From: Prevotella communis
GTDB taxonomy: Bacteria > Bacteroidota > Bacteroidia > Bacteroidales > Bacteroidaceae
Length of the DNA: 64,000 nt
Direction: 5' to 3'
Assembly: GCF_022024115.1 (NCBI RefSeq)
Contig: NZ_CP091792.1
Location: forward strand, 3,100,001 to 3,164,000
This document shows, in pieces, positions 33,227-42,540 of this stretch (position 1 is its first letter; every line of letters starts with the position of its first letter). A program made the translations under genes and the position numbers. The notes beneath the pieces were generated by a model. The model was not told the DNA's origin, did not search any database, and saw nothing but the letters and a program-made list of their open reading frames with translations.

Positions 33227-34720
33227 ATGAAGAAGTTTTTTTTTACGATGCTCGCCCTTGTTGCATTGACGGGGCAGGCGCAGCCTATACCACAAGACTG
33301 GTTCCAAACAGATACCATCACCATCAGAGGACGTATTGAGAATTTCGATGCTGAGAAGTTTGGTTTTACAACGATGACATGCTATGATATGGATGTGTTA
33401 GAGCATGAGGAAGAAGTAATTATACTCAATATTGCTGCTGACGGCACGTTCGAGACAAAATTCCAAGCCAACTATCCAGTCTTTAATGAATTCTTCAACT
33501 CGGATTCAAAGGTCGGTTTCAGAGATATGTATTTCTATGCCCGTCCTGGCGAGACTATCGACATTACCGTTAAGACGAATGCCGATGGTCAGTACGAATG
33601 CTTCTACAACAGTGGCAGCAGCAAAGATTTGGAACGTTGGCTGAAGTCGGGATTGACTGTAGAAAACCTTAGCCGGAGTCGTACTTTAGCCCACTTTGAA
33701 GGGAAGTTCAGCGAAGTAGGTAAGGAGGCAGAAAGAACGTGGCAGGATATGCAATCTCATCTGCAAGAAAAAGGCAGTCAGTTGCACTTTACGCCTCTAG
33801 AAATGCAGATGGCTTTGGCCGATCTGCAAGTGATTTTTGCCTATGCCATGATAGATTATTCATGGAATCATTGGCAAAAGGTCACAAACATAGAAGAACG
33901 TGACGGTGTCTGGCATCAAGAAGTTACGGACAGCGCTGAGTTGAAGGAGTTTGACAAGCCGGAGAACTATAAGCCGTTGCGTCACGTAGATTTCAATAAT
34001 CCCCAACTGATAGCAACAGCATTATTTCCTATCACTCTCAACCGCTTACAATTCTTTTTACCCAGTAAAGCTGCTAAATGCGAGATTTTGGGAACTGATA
34101 ACGACAATCTCATGGTGCAGCTTCACAACTATAGGAATATGATAAGTGAATTTAAAGAATGGCGTGCCCATGAGGAAGACATTCCAAAAAAAATGCAGGA
34201 ATATCTCAGCACCGTCACCCATCCCGTCATCCGACAAAAGGCCGAAGCCTTCTATGCTCTGCAGATGGCACAGACAGAGACATCCTCACCCCTGCCTGTC
34301 AATAACACTTCAGCCGACCTCATTCGCTCGCTGTGTGCAAAATATCCTGGTCGCTATCTGATGATTGACTTCTGGGCAATGTGGTGCGGATCCTGTCGCT
34401 CGGCTATTCAGAAAAGCAAGGAACTGCGTGCCAAGGTGGGCAAGCGTGATGACATAAAACTAATCTTCATCGCTGGCGAGCGTACTGCCGAGGGTAGCGA
34501 GGCCTATCACAATTATGTCAAGGAATGGCTTGGTGACGAAACGACAATTTGTCTCACCAATGAAGGATTCTCCCGTCTGCAAGAACTCTTCAACTTCAAC
34601 GCTTTTCCTCACTATGAGACCATCACCCCTGATTGTCAACGTGTTAGTGATTTCTATCAGATTCACGGATATGACAACTTAGAGACTGAATTGGAATTAC
34701 TGAAAGAGAAACTCAAATAA
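33227..34720 (+). CDS. Exported thioredoxin-fold protein 5 (CGSC), truncated paralogue of protein 2
   Basis: The 497-residue product has a signal peptide (FFFTMLALVALTGQAQ) followed at once by PIPQDWFQTDTITIRGRIENFDAE. This aligns with protein 2 from about residue 160, so the N-terminal module is missing. The matching stretch continues through FYARPGETIDITV and FYNSGSSKDLERWLKS to the end. The thioredoxin domain has LMIDFWAMWCGSC with Cys at 387 and 390, and cis-Pro in FNAFPHYETI. The CGSC site lacks the usual Pro. The gene ends with the same TAAGAACATATAT as its paralogue, and the next gene's ATG lies inside that shared flank. Confidence 0.85.
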   Translation: MKKFFFTMLALVALTGQAQPIPQDWFQTDTITIRGRIENFDAEKFGFTTMTCYDMDVLEHEEEVIILNIAADGTFETKFQANYPVFNEFFNSDSKVGFRDMYFYARPGETIDITVKTNADGQYECFYNSGSSKDLERWLKSGLTVENLSRSRTLAHFEGKFSEVGKEAERTWQDMQSHLQEKGSQLHFTPLEMQMALADLQVIFAYAMIDYSWNHWQKVTNIEERDGVWHQEVTDSAELKEFDKPENYKPLRHVDFNNPQLIATALFPITLNRLQFFLPSKAAKCEILGTDNDNLMVQLHNYRNMISEFKEWRAHEEDIPKKMQEYLSTVTHPVIRQKAEAFYALQMAQTETSSPLPVNNTSADLIRSLCAKYPGRYLMIDFWAMWCGSCRSAIQKSKELRAKVGKRDDIKLIFIAGERTAEGSEAYHNYVKEWLGDETTICLTNEGFSRLQELFNFNAFPHYETITPDCQRVSDFYQIHGYDNLETELELLKEKLK

Positions 34721-34728
34721 GAACATAT

Positions 34729-37056
34729 ATGAAATCAACAATCATCACTATTCTCCTTGCTGTCGCCGCTTTGACAGTGCAGGCCCAGACGAAAGTTTGG
34801 GACAACATAGTTATGGGCTATGCCAACGCCCCCATCATCAACGTGAACCGTGTAGCTCTCTATGCAGACCGCACCGATGTAAGCCTGCATATCGACTACC
34901 GTAAAGGTCGGCAGATGGGCTTCAGTCGGGGAACAGCCCTGAAAGCTGGTGGCAAGGAATATAAGGTGACTGGAGCCACCGTCATCAAACTGGACGAGCC
35001 TTACACGATGACGGAAGACACGCTGAATCTGACGTTGACGTTCGAGCCACTGCCTGTGACAACGCAGAGGTTTGACTTCACGTCGCCCGACGGTCTGCAA
35101 CTGCTGAACATCCGCAATGCCAACAGCCTGCCAGAGGATATCACCAACACCTACTGGCGCAACGAATCGACGGGCGACTGGATGATTGGCATCACACCGA
35201 ACCACGTCATCTACAAGAATAAGGTGTGGGACATCGTGAGCCAGACGGAAAAGAAGGACGCCTATACGCTGACTATCAACGACGGCACAATCATCAAGGT
35301 CGGGAAGATGAAGAAAGGCCAGAGAATCATCACCATCGGCAAGGAGAAGCCCGCGACGTGTAGTCCTATCGTGACGGCAGCACTGCCCGACTACCCCACA
35401 AAGGATATGCGCAAGGGTTTTGTGGATAATGGCTACCGAACAAATGACAGCGTGACCATCATCGGATGGCTGAAGGATATGCCCCAACAGGCGTGGGAGC
35501 GAGGAAAGGAGTTTAGCGTCGGTATTGAAAACATCTTCAGTGACAAGGAGGAGAGTTCTTATGCCAAGATGGACTCTCTGGGACGCTTTACACTCAAGAT
35601 GCCGATTCTGAACTCCTCGCAGGCATTCCTCGACTGGGGACGCACATCGAACAGTACCCTGTTGGAACCGGGGAAGACCTATTTCTTCCTCTATGACTTC
35701 ATGGCAGGACAGATGCTTTGGATGGGCGACGATGTCAGAGTGCAGAACGAACTGTTGGCCCATCCTCACGATTGGAATGAAGACCGCATTGCTGATAAGG
35801 AAGAAGGCAAGGTAACAGCTATGCAGTTCAAGGTGCGGACGGACGCCTCGCGAGCCGCCAGCATGACCAAGCTACAGAACTGCCTGACCCAGCATCCCAA
35901 CCTCTCACAGCGATATATCGACTATCTGACCGGCTATTATCTGACCGATCAGGGCGAATCGATGATGCAGGCCCGTTTCTCCATACCTGGGTACGATCTT
36001 CCCAAAGAATATTTGGACTATGTGGGCAACGAACTCTGGAAGAAAGCCTGCAAGCCCTATACGCTCTATCGAGACTTCAGTACCTTTATTCGTGACTATC
36101 TCAATCACCTCAGAGACACGCAGCAAGGTGACTGGGGCATACTTTTCAGAAACACGGCCCTGCGTTTAGAACAGCAAGGTGCGGTGACCCTGACCGACAA
36201 AGAACGTGAGGCGTTGAATCATTATATCATCATGCGCAATCAACTGGAGGCTGGTGTCAAGAACGATATCTCACAGCAGGAGCGCGACTCCCTTATCAAG
36301 GCCTTCAACAGCAGCGAGACCGTCACCGCGCTAAACGCCTTGATAAAGCGCCTGGGGAAACCGCTGCAAGACGAGATGAATCTTGCCAGTTACCGCCAAA
36401 CATTGGCAGTCCTTGATTCCATAGGCTGCGACCGCACGCTACGCTACATCTGTTTGGCACGCCAGTTCTATCGGGCTATCAACGAGTCGCGCGGGCCCCT
36501 CCCCGATGCCGCTGTCAACATGATGGAGCAGGAGGTGCAACTGCCGTCGGCAAAAGCTGCTGTCATGGCATTGCAAAACAAATATCTGGAAATACAGCAG
36601 CGTGACATCACGAAGTCGGGCATTCTGAAGAGTAATAACGACGTGGCAAATATGAGTGATGGCGAACAGATACTCCGTAAAATCACAGAGCCTTATCGCG
36701 GTCGCCTCGTCTTGCTCGACATCTGGGGCACGTGGTGCGGCCCCTGCAAGGAAGCCCTTTCGCACAGTCAGGAGGAATATGAGCGACTGAAGGACTACAA
36801 TCTCGTGTATCTCTATTTGGCCAACCGCAGCCCTGAGGATGGATGGAAGAATGTCATCAAGGAGTACAACGTCACGGGCGAGAATGTCGTACACTACAAC
36901 CTGCCCGCCGACCAGCAGAGTGCCGTAGAGCATTTCCTGCAGGTTCACAGTTGGCCTACCTACAAACTCATTGACCGCGACGGAAAGGTGCTTGATGTCA
37001 ATGCCGACCCGCGCAACCTCGAAGGTCTTGCAAAACTGTTGGAGAATTTGAAATAA
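34729..37056 (+). CDS. Exported thioredoxin-fold protein 6 (CGPC)
   Basis: The 775-residue product has a signal peptide (STIITILLAVAALTVQAQ) nearly identical at DNA level to that of protein 2. The shared N-terminal module follows (VWDNIVMGYANAP to FEPLPVTTQRFDF). The second domain, WRNESTGDWMIGITPN to LPDYPTKDMRKGFVD, matches protein 4. After a helical region, the thioredoxin domain has VLLDIWGTWCGPC with Cys at 670 and 673, and cis-Pro in HSWPTYKLID. It is therefore a full-length paralogue of protein 4 with a different dipeptide in the redox site. The intergenic gap to the next gene is eight bases. Confidence 0.85.
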   Translation: MKSTIITILLAVAALTVQAQTKVWDNIVMGYANAPIINVNRVALYADRTDVSLHIDYRKGRQMGFSRGTALKAGGKEYKVTGATVIKLDEPYTMTEDTLNLTLTFEPLPVTTQRFDFTSPDGLQLLNIRNANSLPEDITNTYWRNESTGDWMIGITPNHVIYKNKVWDIVSQTEKKDAYTLTINDGTIIKVGKMKKGQRIITIGKEKPATCSPIVTAALPDYPTKDMRKGFVDNGYRTNDSVTIIGWLKDMPQQAWERGKEFSVGIENIFSDKEESSYAKMDSLGRFTLKMPILNSSQAFLDWGRTSNSTLLEPGKTYFFLYDFMAGQMLWMGDDVRVQNELLAHPHDWNEDRIADKEEGKVTAMQFKVRTDASRAASMTKLQNCLTQHPNLSQRYIDYLTGYYLTDQGESMMQARFSIPGYDLPKEYLDYVGNELWKKACKPYTLYRDFSTFIRDYLNHLRDTQQGDWGILFRNTALRLEQQGAVTLTDKEREALNHYIIMRNQLEAGVKNDISQQERDSLIKAFNSSETVTALNALIKRLGKPLQDEMNLASYRQTLAVLDSIGCDRTLRYICLARQFYRAINESRGPLPDAAVNMMEQEVQLPSAKAAVMALQNKYLEIQQRDITKSGILKSNNDVANMSDGEQILRKITEPYRGRLVLLDIWGTWCGPCKEALSHSQEEYERLKDYNLVYLYLANRSPEDGWKNVIKEYNVTGENVVHYNLPADQQSAVEHFLQVHSWPTYKLIDRDGKVLDVNADPRNLEGLAKLLENLK

Positions 37057-37064
37057 AACATCAT

Positions 37065-38114
37065 ATGAAGAAAACTATCATTATCCTCCTGCTCGCCCTC
37101 GTTGCAATGACGGGCTGGGCGCAAAAATTCACCATTAGCGGTGACCTGTCAGTCATGACCAACAAGTTCGACCTTCCCCCCGCAAAGGCAAATATCGTAT
37201 ATATATGGAACGACTCTTTGAAGGGTACGCCTATAGAATACGCCGTGAAGGACGGGAAGTTCGAGATAAGCGGAAACGTCAGCCGCCCCATCTATTCGAA
37301 ACTCATGGTACAACTGGAAATAGAAGTTGAGGGGAGAAAAGACACAACTACCGAAGGCATTCCCTTTATCCTTGAGCCTGGTAATATCAAAATGGATAGC
37401 AAATGGGCGCTGTTGAAGGGGACACCCCTCAACGATGCGAGTATTGCGATGTGCATAAAATTAAGCGAGTTGGCGAAGGCTGGCGAGAAAGAGAAACTGA
37501 AACAGGAGGCTTTCAACTTCGTGAAGCAACATGCCGCTGACCCAGCATCAATCTTTGTCATCGTTCAAGCACCAAACTTTATGGAAGCCAAGGACATTCT
37601 GACTATGATAGATATGTGTAGTGAGGAGATGCAGCACACCAATATCGATTTTTCCCTGCTGAGAGAAAAAGTGACGCTAGAGGCACATGCACCTCAGGAG
37701 GGCGACAAGTTTGCCGACTTCGCCGTAGAATACGAGGGCAAGACGACCCGTCTCAGCGACTACGTAGGTAAGGGTCAGTATGTGCTCGTAGATTTCTGGG
37801 CATCCTGGTGCAGGCCCTGTCGCCAGGAGATTCCCAACCTCATCGCAGCCTACGACAAATACAAGGATCGTGGTCTTCAGGTTCTCGGCATCGCCGCTTG
37901 GGATAAACCAGAGGACACGAAGAAGGCCATCGCAGAAGAACAGATTCCCTATCCGCAGATTATTAACTCGCAGAAGATTGCGACTGATATCTATGGTATC
38001 AGCGGCATCCCTGAAATCATCCTTTTCAGTCCCGACGGCACTATCCTTGCCCGCGGCCTGCGAGGAAACCAAATTGAAATCAAACTGGCGGAAGTATTCA
38101 ATAACAAGAAATAA
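37065..38114 (+). CDS. Exported TlpA/ResA-type thioredoxin protein 7 (CRPC) with DUF4369-like front
   Basis: The 349-residue product has a signal peptide (TIIILLLALVAMTGWAQ), an N-terminal DUF4369-like domain (about 20-125, from FTISGDLSVMT to PFILEPGNIKMDSKW), a helical linker, and a canonical TlpA/AhpC-TSA domain with VLVDFWASWCRPCRQEIPNL. Its cysteines are at 249 and 252. Cis-Pro lies in ISGIPEIILFSPDG. This is the standard architecture of Bacteroidota TlpA-like disulfide reductases, unlike the six larger and more divergent proteins upstream. It is the last of the island before the second ECF cassette. Confidence 0.9.
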   Translation: MKKTIIILLLALVAMTGWAQKFTISGDLSVMTNKFDLPPAKANIVYIWNDSLKGTPIEYAVKDGKFEISGNVSRPIYSKLMVQLEIEVEGRKDTTTEGIPFILEPGNIKMDSKWALLKGTPLNDASIAMCIKLSELAKAGEKEKLKQEAFNFVKQHAADPASIFVIVQAPNFMEAKDILTMIDMCSEEMQHTNIDFSLLREKVTLEAHAPQEGDKFADFAVEYEGKTTRLSDYVGKGQYVLVDFWASWCRPCRQEIPNLIAAYDKYKDRGLQVLGIAAWDKPEDTKKAIAEEQIPYPQIINSQKIATDIYGISGIPEIILFSPDGTILARGLRGNQIEIKLAEVFNNKK

Positions 38115-38193
38115 GCATCTAATTATCTGGTCGTTTGGATTTTTCTGCTCTTTCCAACTTAACTTTTATCCCCCTGATGCGTAATATAGATGT

Positions 38194-38925
38194 ATGACAC
38201 GCACAGAATTCGAACATATAGCCGCGCAACTGCGCCAGCGAGTACTGAAGGTTGGACTCGACTTCTTTGGCAACCAAGAGGATGCCGAGGATGCAGCCCA
38301 GGAGACTATGGTACAGCTGTGGCGCTACTGTGAGCATATTGACGCTGAACGGAATGTGGAGGCGCTGGCAGTCAAGATGGCAAAGAACTGCTGCATCTCT
38401 ATGTATCGTAAGCGGCATCATGCCGAATCAGGGGATGAGGTCTTTGATTCCCTCCAGAATCACGCAAGCACCTCTGTCGATTCAGACCCACAGGCACAAC
38501 TGGAAGCCGAGGATATGCAACGGATGCTGGATGCTGCCATGGCCCGATTGAACCCAAGGGAGCGGCAGTTGTTTGAGATGCGCCACGCAGAGGATCTCTC
38601 AACAGACGAGATAGCCCAGCAGACAGGCATCCCCAAGGCCTCCGTCGCCGCGATGGTCTCTACAGCACGCCGCAAGGTCATCATCGCCCTGCGTATCATT
38701 CTCTCTACAGCAGCCACCTATCTGGTGGGACTGTTCCTCTGGTTGCAGCAAGAGCCCGAGGCACCTGTAGAAACCGTAGCCAAAGAGCACCATACCGAAG
38801 AGGTCAACATCCCTTGCAAGGAGGGTACACTCATGGAACAGGCTCAGTGCTATCTGGAGCAAAAGAGGAACCAGCCAAAGACCTATAGTATAATTAAAAA
38901 ATTGCTTTATGAAAACCAACAGTAG
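38194..38925 (+). CDS. ECF-type sigma factor with C-terminal membrane segment
   Basis: The 243-residue protein has sigma region 2 (FFGNQEDAEDAAQETMVQLWRYC, about 23-45) and region 4 (LNPRERQLFEMRHAEDLSTDEIAQQTGIPKASVAAMVSTARRKV, about 117-160). Unlike typical ECF factors of about 190 residues, it continues into a membrane-span-like segment (IILSTAATYLVGLFLWL, about 168-184) and a charged tail of about 60 residues. It may thus be tethered to, or regulated at, the membrane by its own extension. The next gene overlaps it by 17 bases. AACTTTTATCCCCC and CGTAATA upstream (38153-38184) could be an ECF-type promoter, but I hold this weakly. Confidence 0.88.
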   Translation: MTRTEFEHIAAQLRQRVLKVGLDFFGNQEDAEDAAQETMVQLWRYCEHIDAERNVEALAVKMAKNCCISMYRKRHHAESGDEVFDSLQNHASTSVDSDPQAQLEAEDMQRMLDAAMARLNPRERQLFEMRHAEDLSTDEIAQQTGIPKASVAAMVSTARRKVIIALRIILSTAATYLVGLFLWLQQEPEAPVETVAKEHHTEEVNIPCKEGTLMEQAQCYLEQKRNQPKTYSIIKKLLYENQQ

Positions 38926-40036
38926 AATTTTCATGGCATTGATGCTGGCATTACTCGCCACCTCATGCAGGAACAAGGACGACCACATGCTCACCGTTAT
39001 CAACGAAGACGGCACCTGCAGTCGTGAGTATACCTTCAAGACCACCCAACAGTGGCTGGCAGCATCGGCCGACGAGGACTATGACAGCATCATCGACAAG
39101 AGTTGGGAGCGCACCTGGTCTGTACAGGGTACTGACTCCGTACGCTATCCTGTACCCCTGACTGAAGCCCAACTCGACAGTATGCAGGAACTGGACCTCA
39201 ACAAACCGTTGGGCAATATGCTGCTGGTGCACGCCAAGAAGACCTATGACAGCGTGGAGGAGATGAGCGCCGAACTATACCGCTCGGATAATCATCATCT
39301 GAAGAAGGTGGAAGGCATCAAAGCCACCAGCACGCTGGAGAAAAGTTTCAAGTGGTTTTATACCGACTACACGTTCAGCGAGACATTCACCTACGAAGGC
39401 GAGCCCATATTCCCTATTCCCCTCAGCGATTTTACGAGTGCCGACACCGCCTCGTTCTGGTTCACGGGTCAGCCCGACTTGACACAATACCTGAGTGGTG
39501 CAGAGCAGAAAGAGTTGCTGGATAAGATTGAGAAGAAGATAAGCCAATGGAGCAATGCCAACTGGTTTTATGAGATCTGCAACATCATCATCGACAACTA
39601 CGACAGCATCCAGAATACTCCCGTCAGCAAGGAGCACTTCACCAGTCTGCGCGACTCGCTGGTTATGCAGCCCAGCGTACTGAATGGTAATGTCGAAGAC
39701 AGTGGCCCAAAGGCATTCCTGTCACAAATAGAAGGCATCCTTCATACAGATGTCTATACCAACTTCCTAAAGACATATGAAGGTGGACCTGCACAGTACG
39801 GACAACTGCTCTCCTTTGGCTACCCCTACGACCTCATGATGCCAGGCACCGTAACCGATGCAGGCATGGGCGAATATGATGGCAAGGTGATTCATTACCA
39901 GTTGGGCGGCGAGCGCCTCATCACTGGTCCCTACGCCATCACCGCCTCATCACGTGTCGCCAACGTCTGGGCCTATATTGTGACTGCCCTCATCATCCTC
40001 CTAGCCCTCGGCAGTTTGTTACTTCATAAGAAGTAA
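38909..40036 (+). CDS. Lipoprotein with C-terminal membrane span, partner of the second ECF gene
   Basis: The 375-residue product has a signal peptide with a possible lipobox Cys at about 20 (LLATSCRNKDD), a long periplasmic region, and a C-terminal membrane span (about 350-370, VWAYIVTALIILLALGSLLLHKK). It overlaps the sigma gene by 17 bases, which strongly suggests coupled translation. No catalytic motif is apparent. An SLT-like or sensor role cannot be shown; topology and coupling fit an envelope sensor or anti-sigma-like partner. The gene ends at the second 90-bp repeat element region. Confidence 0.65.
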   Translation: MKTNSRIFMALMLALLATSCRNKDDHMLTVINEDGTCSREYTFKTTQQWLAASADEDYDSIIDKSWERTWSVQGTDSVRYPVPLTEAQLDSMQELDLNKPLGNMLLVHAKKTYDSVEEMSAELYRSDNHHLKKVEGIKATSTLEKSFKWFYTDYTFSETFTYEGEPIFPIPLSDFTSADTASFWFTGQPDLTQYLSGAEQKELLDKIEKKISQWSNANWFYEICNIIIDNYDSIQNTPVSKEHFTSLRDSLVMQPSVLNGNVEDSGPKAFLSQIEGILHTDVYTNFLKTYEGGPAQYGQLLSFGYPYDLMMPGTVTDAGMGEYDGKVIHYQLGGERLITGPYAITASSRVANVWAYIVTALIILLALGSLLLHKK

Positions 40037-40134
40037 AAACGAAGTGTCAAGATGATTAATAGCCAAAGGGTTTATTGTCTATTTTCCTGACACCAATGGT
40101 ATATTAGAGGATCAATGCCTTGGAATACGATTTG

Positions 40135-40224
40135 AAACGGGTATAGGCAAACGGTTGTTGGGGTATAGGCACATGACCGTTTGGGTATAGGCAAATAATA
40201 GAAAGAAGACGTTTCTCTCCCTGC
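40135..40224 (+). repeat. 90-bp 22-periodic intergenic element, copy B
   Basis: This copy keeps three exact GGTATAGGC motifs beginning at 40140, 40162 and 40184, each 22 bp apart. It aligns without gaps to copy A at 9221-9310. As in copy A, it lies between two convergent genes and precedes a 32-bp palindrome, here by 22 bp. Confidence 0.9.
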
Positions 40225-40246
40225 AAGCCTTAAGTATAATCTTATC

Positions 40247-40278
40247 GGTCACACGGTCACAGCTGTGACCGTGTGACC
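40247..40278. repeat. 32-bp perfect palindrome B with co-varying arms
   Basis: The units are GGTCACA, C, GGTCACA, GC, TGTGACC, G, TGTGACC. Relative to the palindromes at 9394 and 9515, the T-to-C change occurs in both left units with its complement in both right ones, and the single-base spacers change as a pair. It ends nine bases from the fhs stop codon. Confidence 0.95.
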
Positions 40279-40287
40279 AGTGTCATT

Positions 40288-41964
40288 TTACGACAGTCCC
40301 TCAATCTCACCATTAACGATGGTGATACGCTCAGCCTGCGGACTCTTAGGTAGACCAGGCATACGGAGCATGTCGCCGGCAATAGCCACAATCATCTCAC
40401 TGCCACAGTTGAGGATCACATCGCGAATGCGAATCGTAAAGCCCTCAGGCGAACCATAGCGGGTAGCATCGGCCGAGAAAGAGTATTGCGTCTTGGCGAT
40501 ACAGATGGGATAGCTACTGATATCCTTGTCGTCAGCAAAAATCTCACGGATAGCCTCCAGGCGCTTCTTACCAGTCTTGGTAAACTCCACAGCAGCAGCG
40601 CCATAGATGCGCTTACATACCTTCTCTATCTTACCCTCGATGGTTTCACTTTGAGGATAGGTGAAGTTGATAGGCAGAGGCTGGATGCGCTCGATGGTAT
40701 CCACCACCTTCTGAGCCAGTTCCACTGCACCTTCGCCACCTTTCAGGAAAGCCTCGTTGACAGCGAAGCCCACGCCACGGTCCTCACAGTTCTTGCGGAT
40801 GATATCTATCTCCTCGTCTGTATCAGAGTCAAAACGGTTCAGCGTCACAATAACGGGCTGTCCGAAACCTTGCATATTATTGATATGACGATTCAGGTTC
40901 TTCAAGCCCTCCCTGAGCCCGTCGGCATTGGGTTCCTTGATATGGTCAAGAGCCACGCCACCGTGCATCTTCAATCCCTGTGTCGTAGCCACGATAACCA
41001 CCAGCTGAGGCTGCAAGCCAGCCTTACGGCACTTGATATTAAAGAACTTCTCAGCACCCAGATCGGCACCGAAGCCAGCCTCCGTCACCACATAGTCACT
41101 AAAGGTCATCGCCATCTTTGTAGCCATCACACTGGAACAGCCGTGGGCGATATTGGCAAACGGGCCACCATGAATAAAGGCAGGCGTCTGTTCGGTAGTC
41201 TGTACCAGATTGGGAGAAAGGGCATCACGCATCAACACGGTGATGGCACCGCCCACACCCAGGTCGCGAACGCGGAAAGGCTTGCCATCGGAAGTGATAC
41301 CCAGGAGGATGTTTTCGATTCGACGACGCAAATCGTCCTCGCTGGTTGCCAGACAGAGGATAGCCATCAACTCGGAAGCGGGCGTAATGTCAAAACCAGT
41401 CTCTGAAACCACACCATCGCCACGCAAGCCCGTGACGATATTACGCAGGGCACGGTCGTTCACATCGAGCACACGCTTCCAGTAAATCTCACGCAGAGAG
41501 AACCCATCCTTGCGATGCTGATAGAGATAGTTGTCCAAGAGGGCACTAATCGTGTTATGGGCAGAAGTGACGGCATGGAAATCACCAGTGAAGTGCAGGT
41601 TGATCTTCTCCATCGGCAACACCTGGGCATAGCCACCTCCTGCAGCACCACCCTTCATGCCAAAACAAGGGCCGAGCGAGGGCTCACGCAAAGATACGGA
41701 AGCCTTCTTGCCAATCTTATTCAAGCCCATAGCCAAGCCAATGCTGACAGTAGTCTTGCCGATACCCACCTTCGTAGGACTGATGGCTGTAACCAGAATC
41801 AAACGGCTTTTCTTTACTCTCTCTTCATCGATGAGCGACACGGGCACCTTCGCCATAAAGCGTCCGTAGGGCTCCACCTTCTCAGGTGCTATGCCTAACT
41901 GTTCTGCAATGTCACTAATCGGTCTCAGCTCGCTTTCGCGAGCAATCTGAATGTCTGTCTTCAT
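40288..41964 (-). CDS. fhs: Formate-tetrahydrofolate ligase
   Basis: The 558-residue protein has the full family length and motifs: [17 protein letters not shown]-loop (about 57-72), [19 protein letters not shown] (about 94-112), [14 protein letters not shown] (about 125-138) and the C-terminal [14 protein letters not shown] segment ([13 protein letters not shown]). It makes 10-formyl-THF from formate, THF and ATP, feeding one-carbon metabolism in the cytoplasm. It lies downstream of the yqeY gene on the same strand, but a hairpin terminator at 42003-42032 separates them. I see no clear vegetative -7 box in the 40 bases before the start. Confidence 0.97.
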   Translation of the reverse strand: MKTDIQIARESELRPISDIAEQLGIAPEKVEPYGRFMAKVPVSLIDEERVKKSRLILVTAISPTKVGIGKTTVSIGLAMGLNKIGKKASVSLREPSLGPCFGMKGGAAGGGYAQVLPMEKINLHFTGDFHAVTSAHNTISALLDNYLYQHRKDGFSLREIYWKRVLDVNDRALRNIVTGLRGDGVVSETGFDITPASELMAILCLATSEDDLRRRIENILLGITSDGKPFRVRDLGVGGAITVLMRDALSPNLVQTTEQTPAFIHGGPFANIAHGCSSVMATKMAMTFSDYVVTEAGFGADLGAEKFFNIKCRKAGLQPQLVVIVATTQGLKMHGGVALDHIKEPNADGLREGLKNLNRHINNMQGFGQPVIVTLNRFDSDTDEEIDIIRKNCEDRGVGFAVNEAFLKGGEGAVELAQKVVDTIERIQPLPINFTYPQSETIEGKIEKVCKRIYGAAAVEFTKTGKKRLEAIREIFADDKDISSYPICIAKTQYSFSADATRYGSPEGFTIRIRDVILNCGSEMIVAIAGDMLRMPGLPKSPQAERITIVNGEIEGLS

Positions 41965-42002
41965 ATTTAGTTTTACGGGTTAACAAAAGAAAAGAAAAAA
42001 AG

Positions 42003-42032
42003 CAAGCGATGTAGCTGAAGTCACACCGCTTG
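42003..42032 (-). terminator. Terminator of the yqeY gene
   Basis: On the minus strand CAAGCGGTGT pairs with ACATCGCTTG (one G-T wobble) around a ten-base loop. A T-rich tract follows (complement of 41985-42001). Confidence 0.8.
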
Positions 42033-42051
42033 TTTTTCTCTGAAAAGAAGC

Positions 42052-42501
42052 TTAAGCCAAGAGTTTCTTTACAATCTCTGAGATGACTCGGCCATCAGCC
42101 TTGCCTGCCAGCTGCTTGCTGGCTGTGCCCATTACCTTTCCCATCTCCTTCATGCTTGTGGCTCCCACCTCAGCAATAATCTTCTTCACTTCTGCCTCAA
42201 CCTCCTCATGGGAAAGTTGTTTCGGCAGATAACTCTCCAACACTTCCACCTGTGCCAACTCTGCGTCAGCCAAGTCCTGACGACCGGCCTGAGTATATGT
42301 AGCAGCAGTCTCCTTACCTTGTTTAGCCAACTTCGAGATAATCTTCAGCGCATCAGCATCAGCCAATGTGTCGTTGGCCCCTGGAGCAGTCTTTGCTTCC
42401 AAGAAAACTTTCTTAATGTTGCGAAGCGTCTCAAGACGTACCTTGTCGCGAGCTTTCATCGCGGCCTTAATATCTTCACTAATTTGATCGAATAAATCCA
42501 T
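42052..42501 (-). CDS. GatB/YqeY-domain protein
   Basis: I choose the ATG at 42501 (149 residues), where the family sequence MDLFDQISEDIKAAMKARDKVRLETLR begins. A -7 box at 42548-42541 lies upstream. The protein is the stand-alone YqeY form: an N-terminal helical bundle and the C-terminal domain also found in GatB, with LPKQLSHEEVEAEVKKIIAEVG and a closing GKADGRVISEIVKKLL. GatB tails help bind tRNA; the role of free YqeY is unclear. The gene is transcribed alone and ends at a hairpin terminator. Confidence 0.9.
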   Translation of the reverse strand: MDLFDQISEDIKAAMKARDKVRLETLRNIKKVFLEAKTAPGANDTLADADALKIISKLAKQGKETAATYTQAGRQDLADAELAQVEVLESYLPKQLSHEEVEAEVKKIIAEVGATSMKEMGKVMGTASKQLAGKADGRVISEIVKKLLA

Positions 42502-42540
42502 AATACCGTTATTATTATCAATCAATACATATTTATGCTG

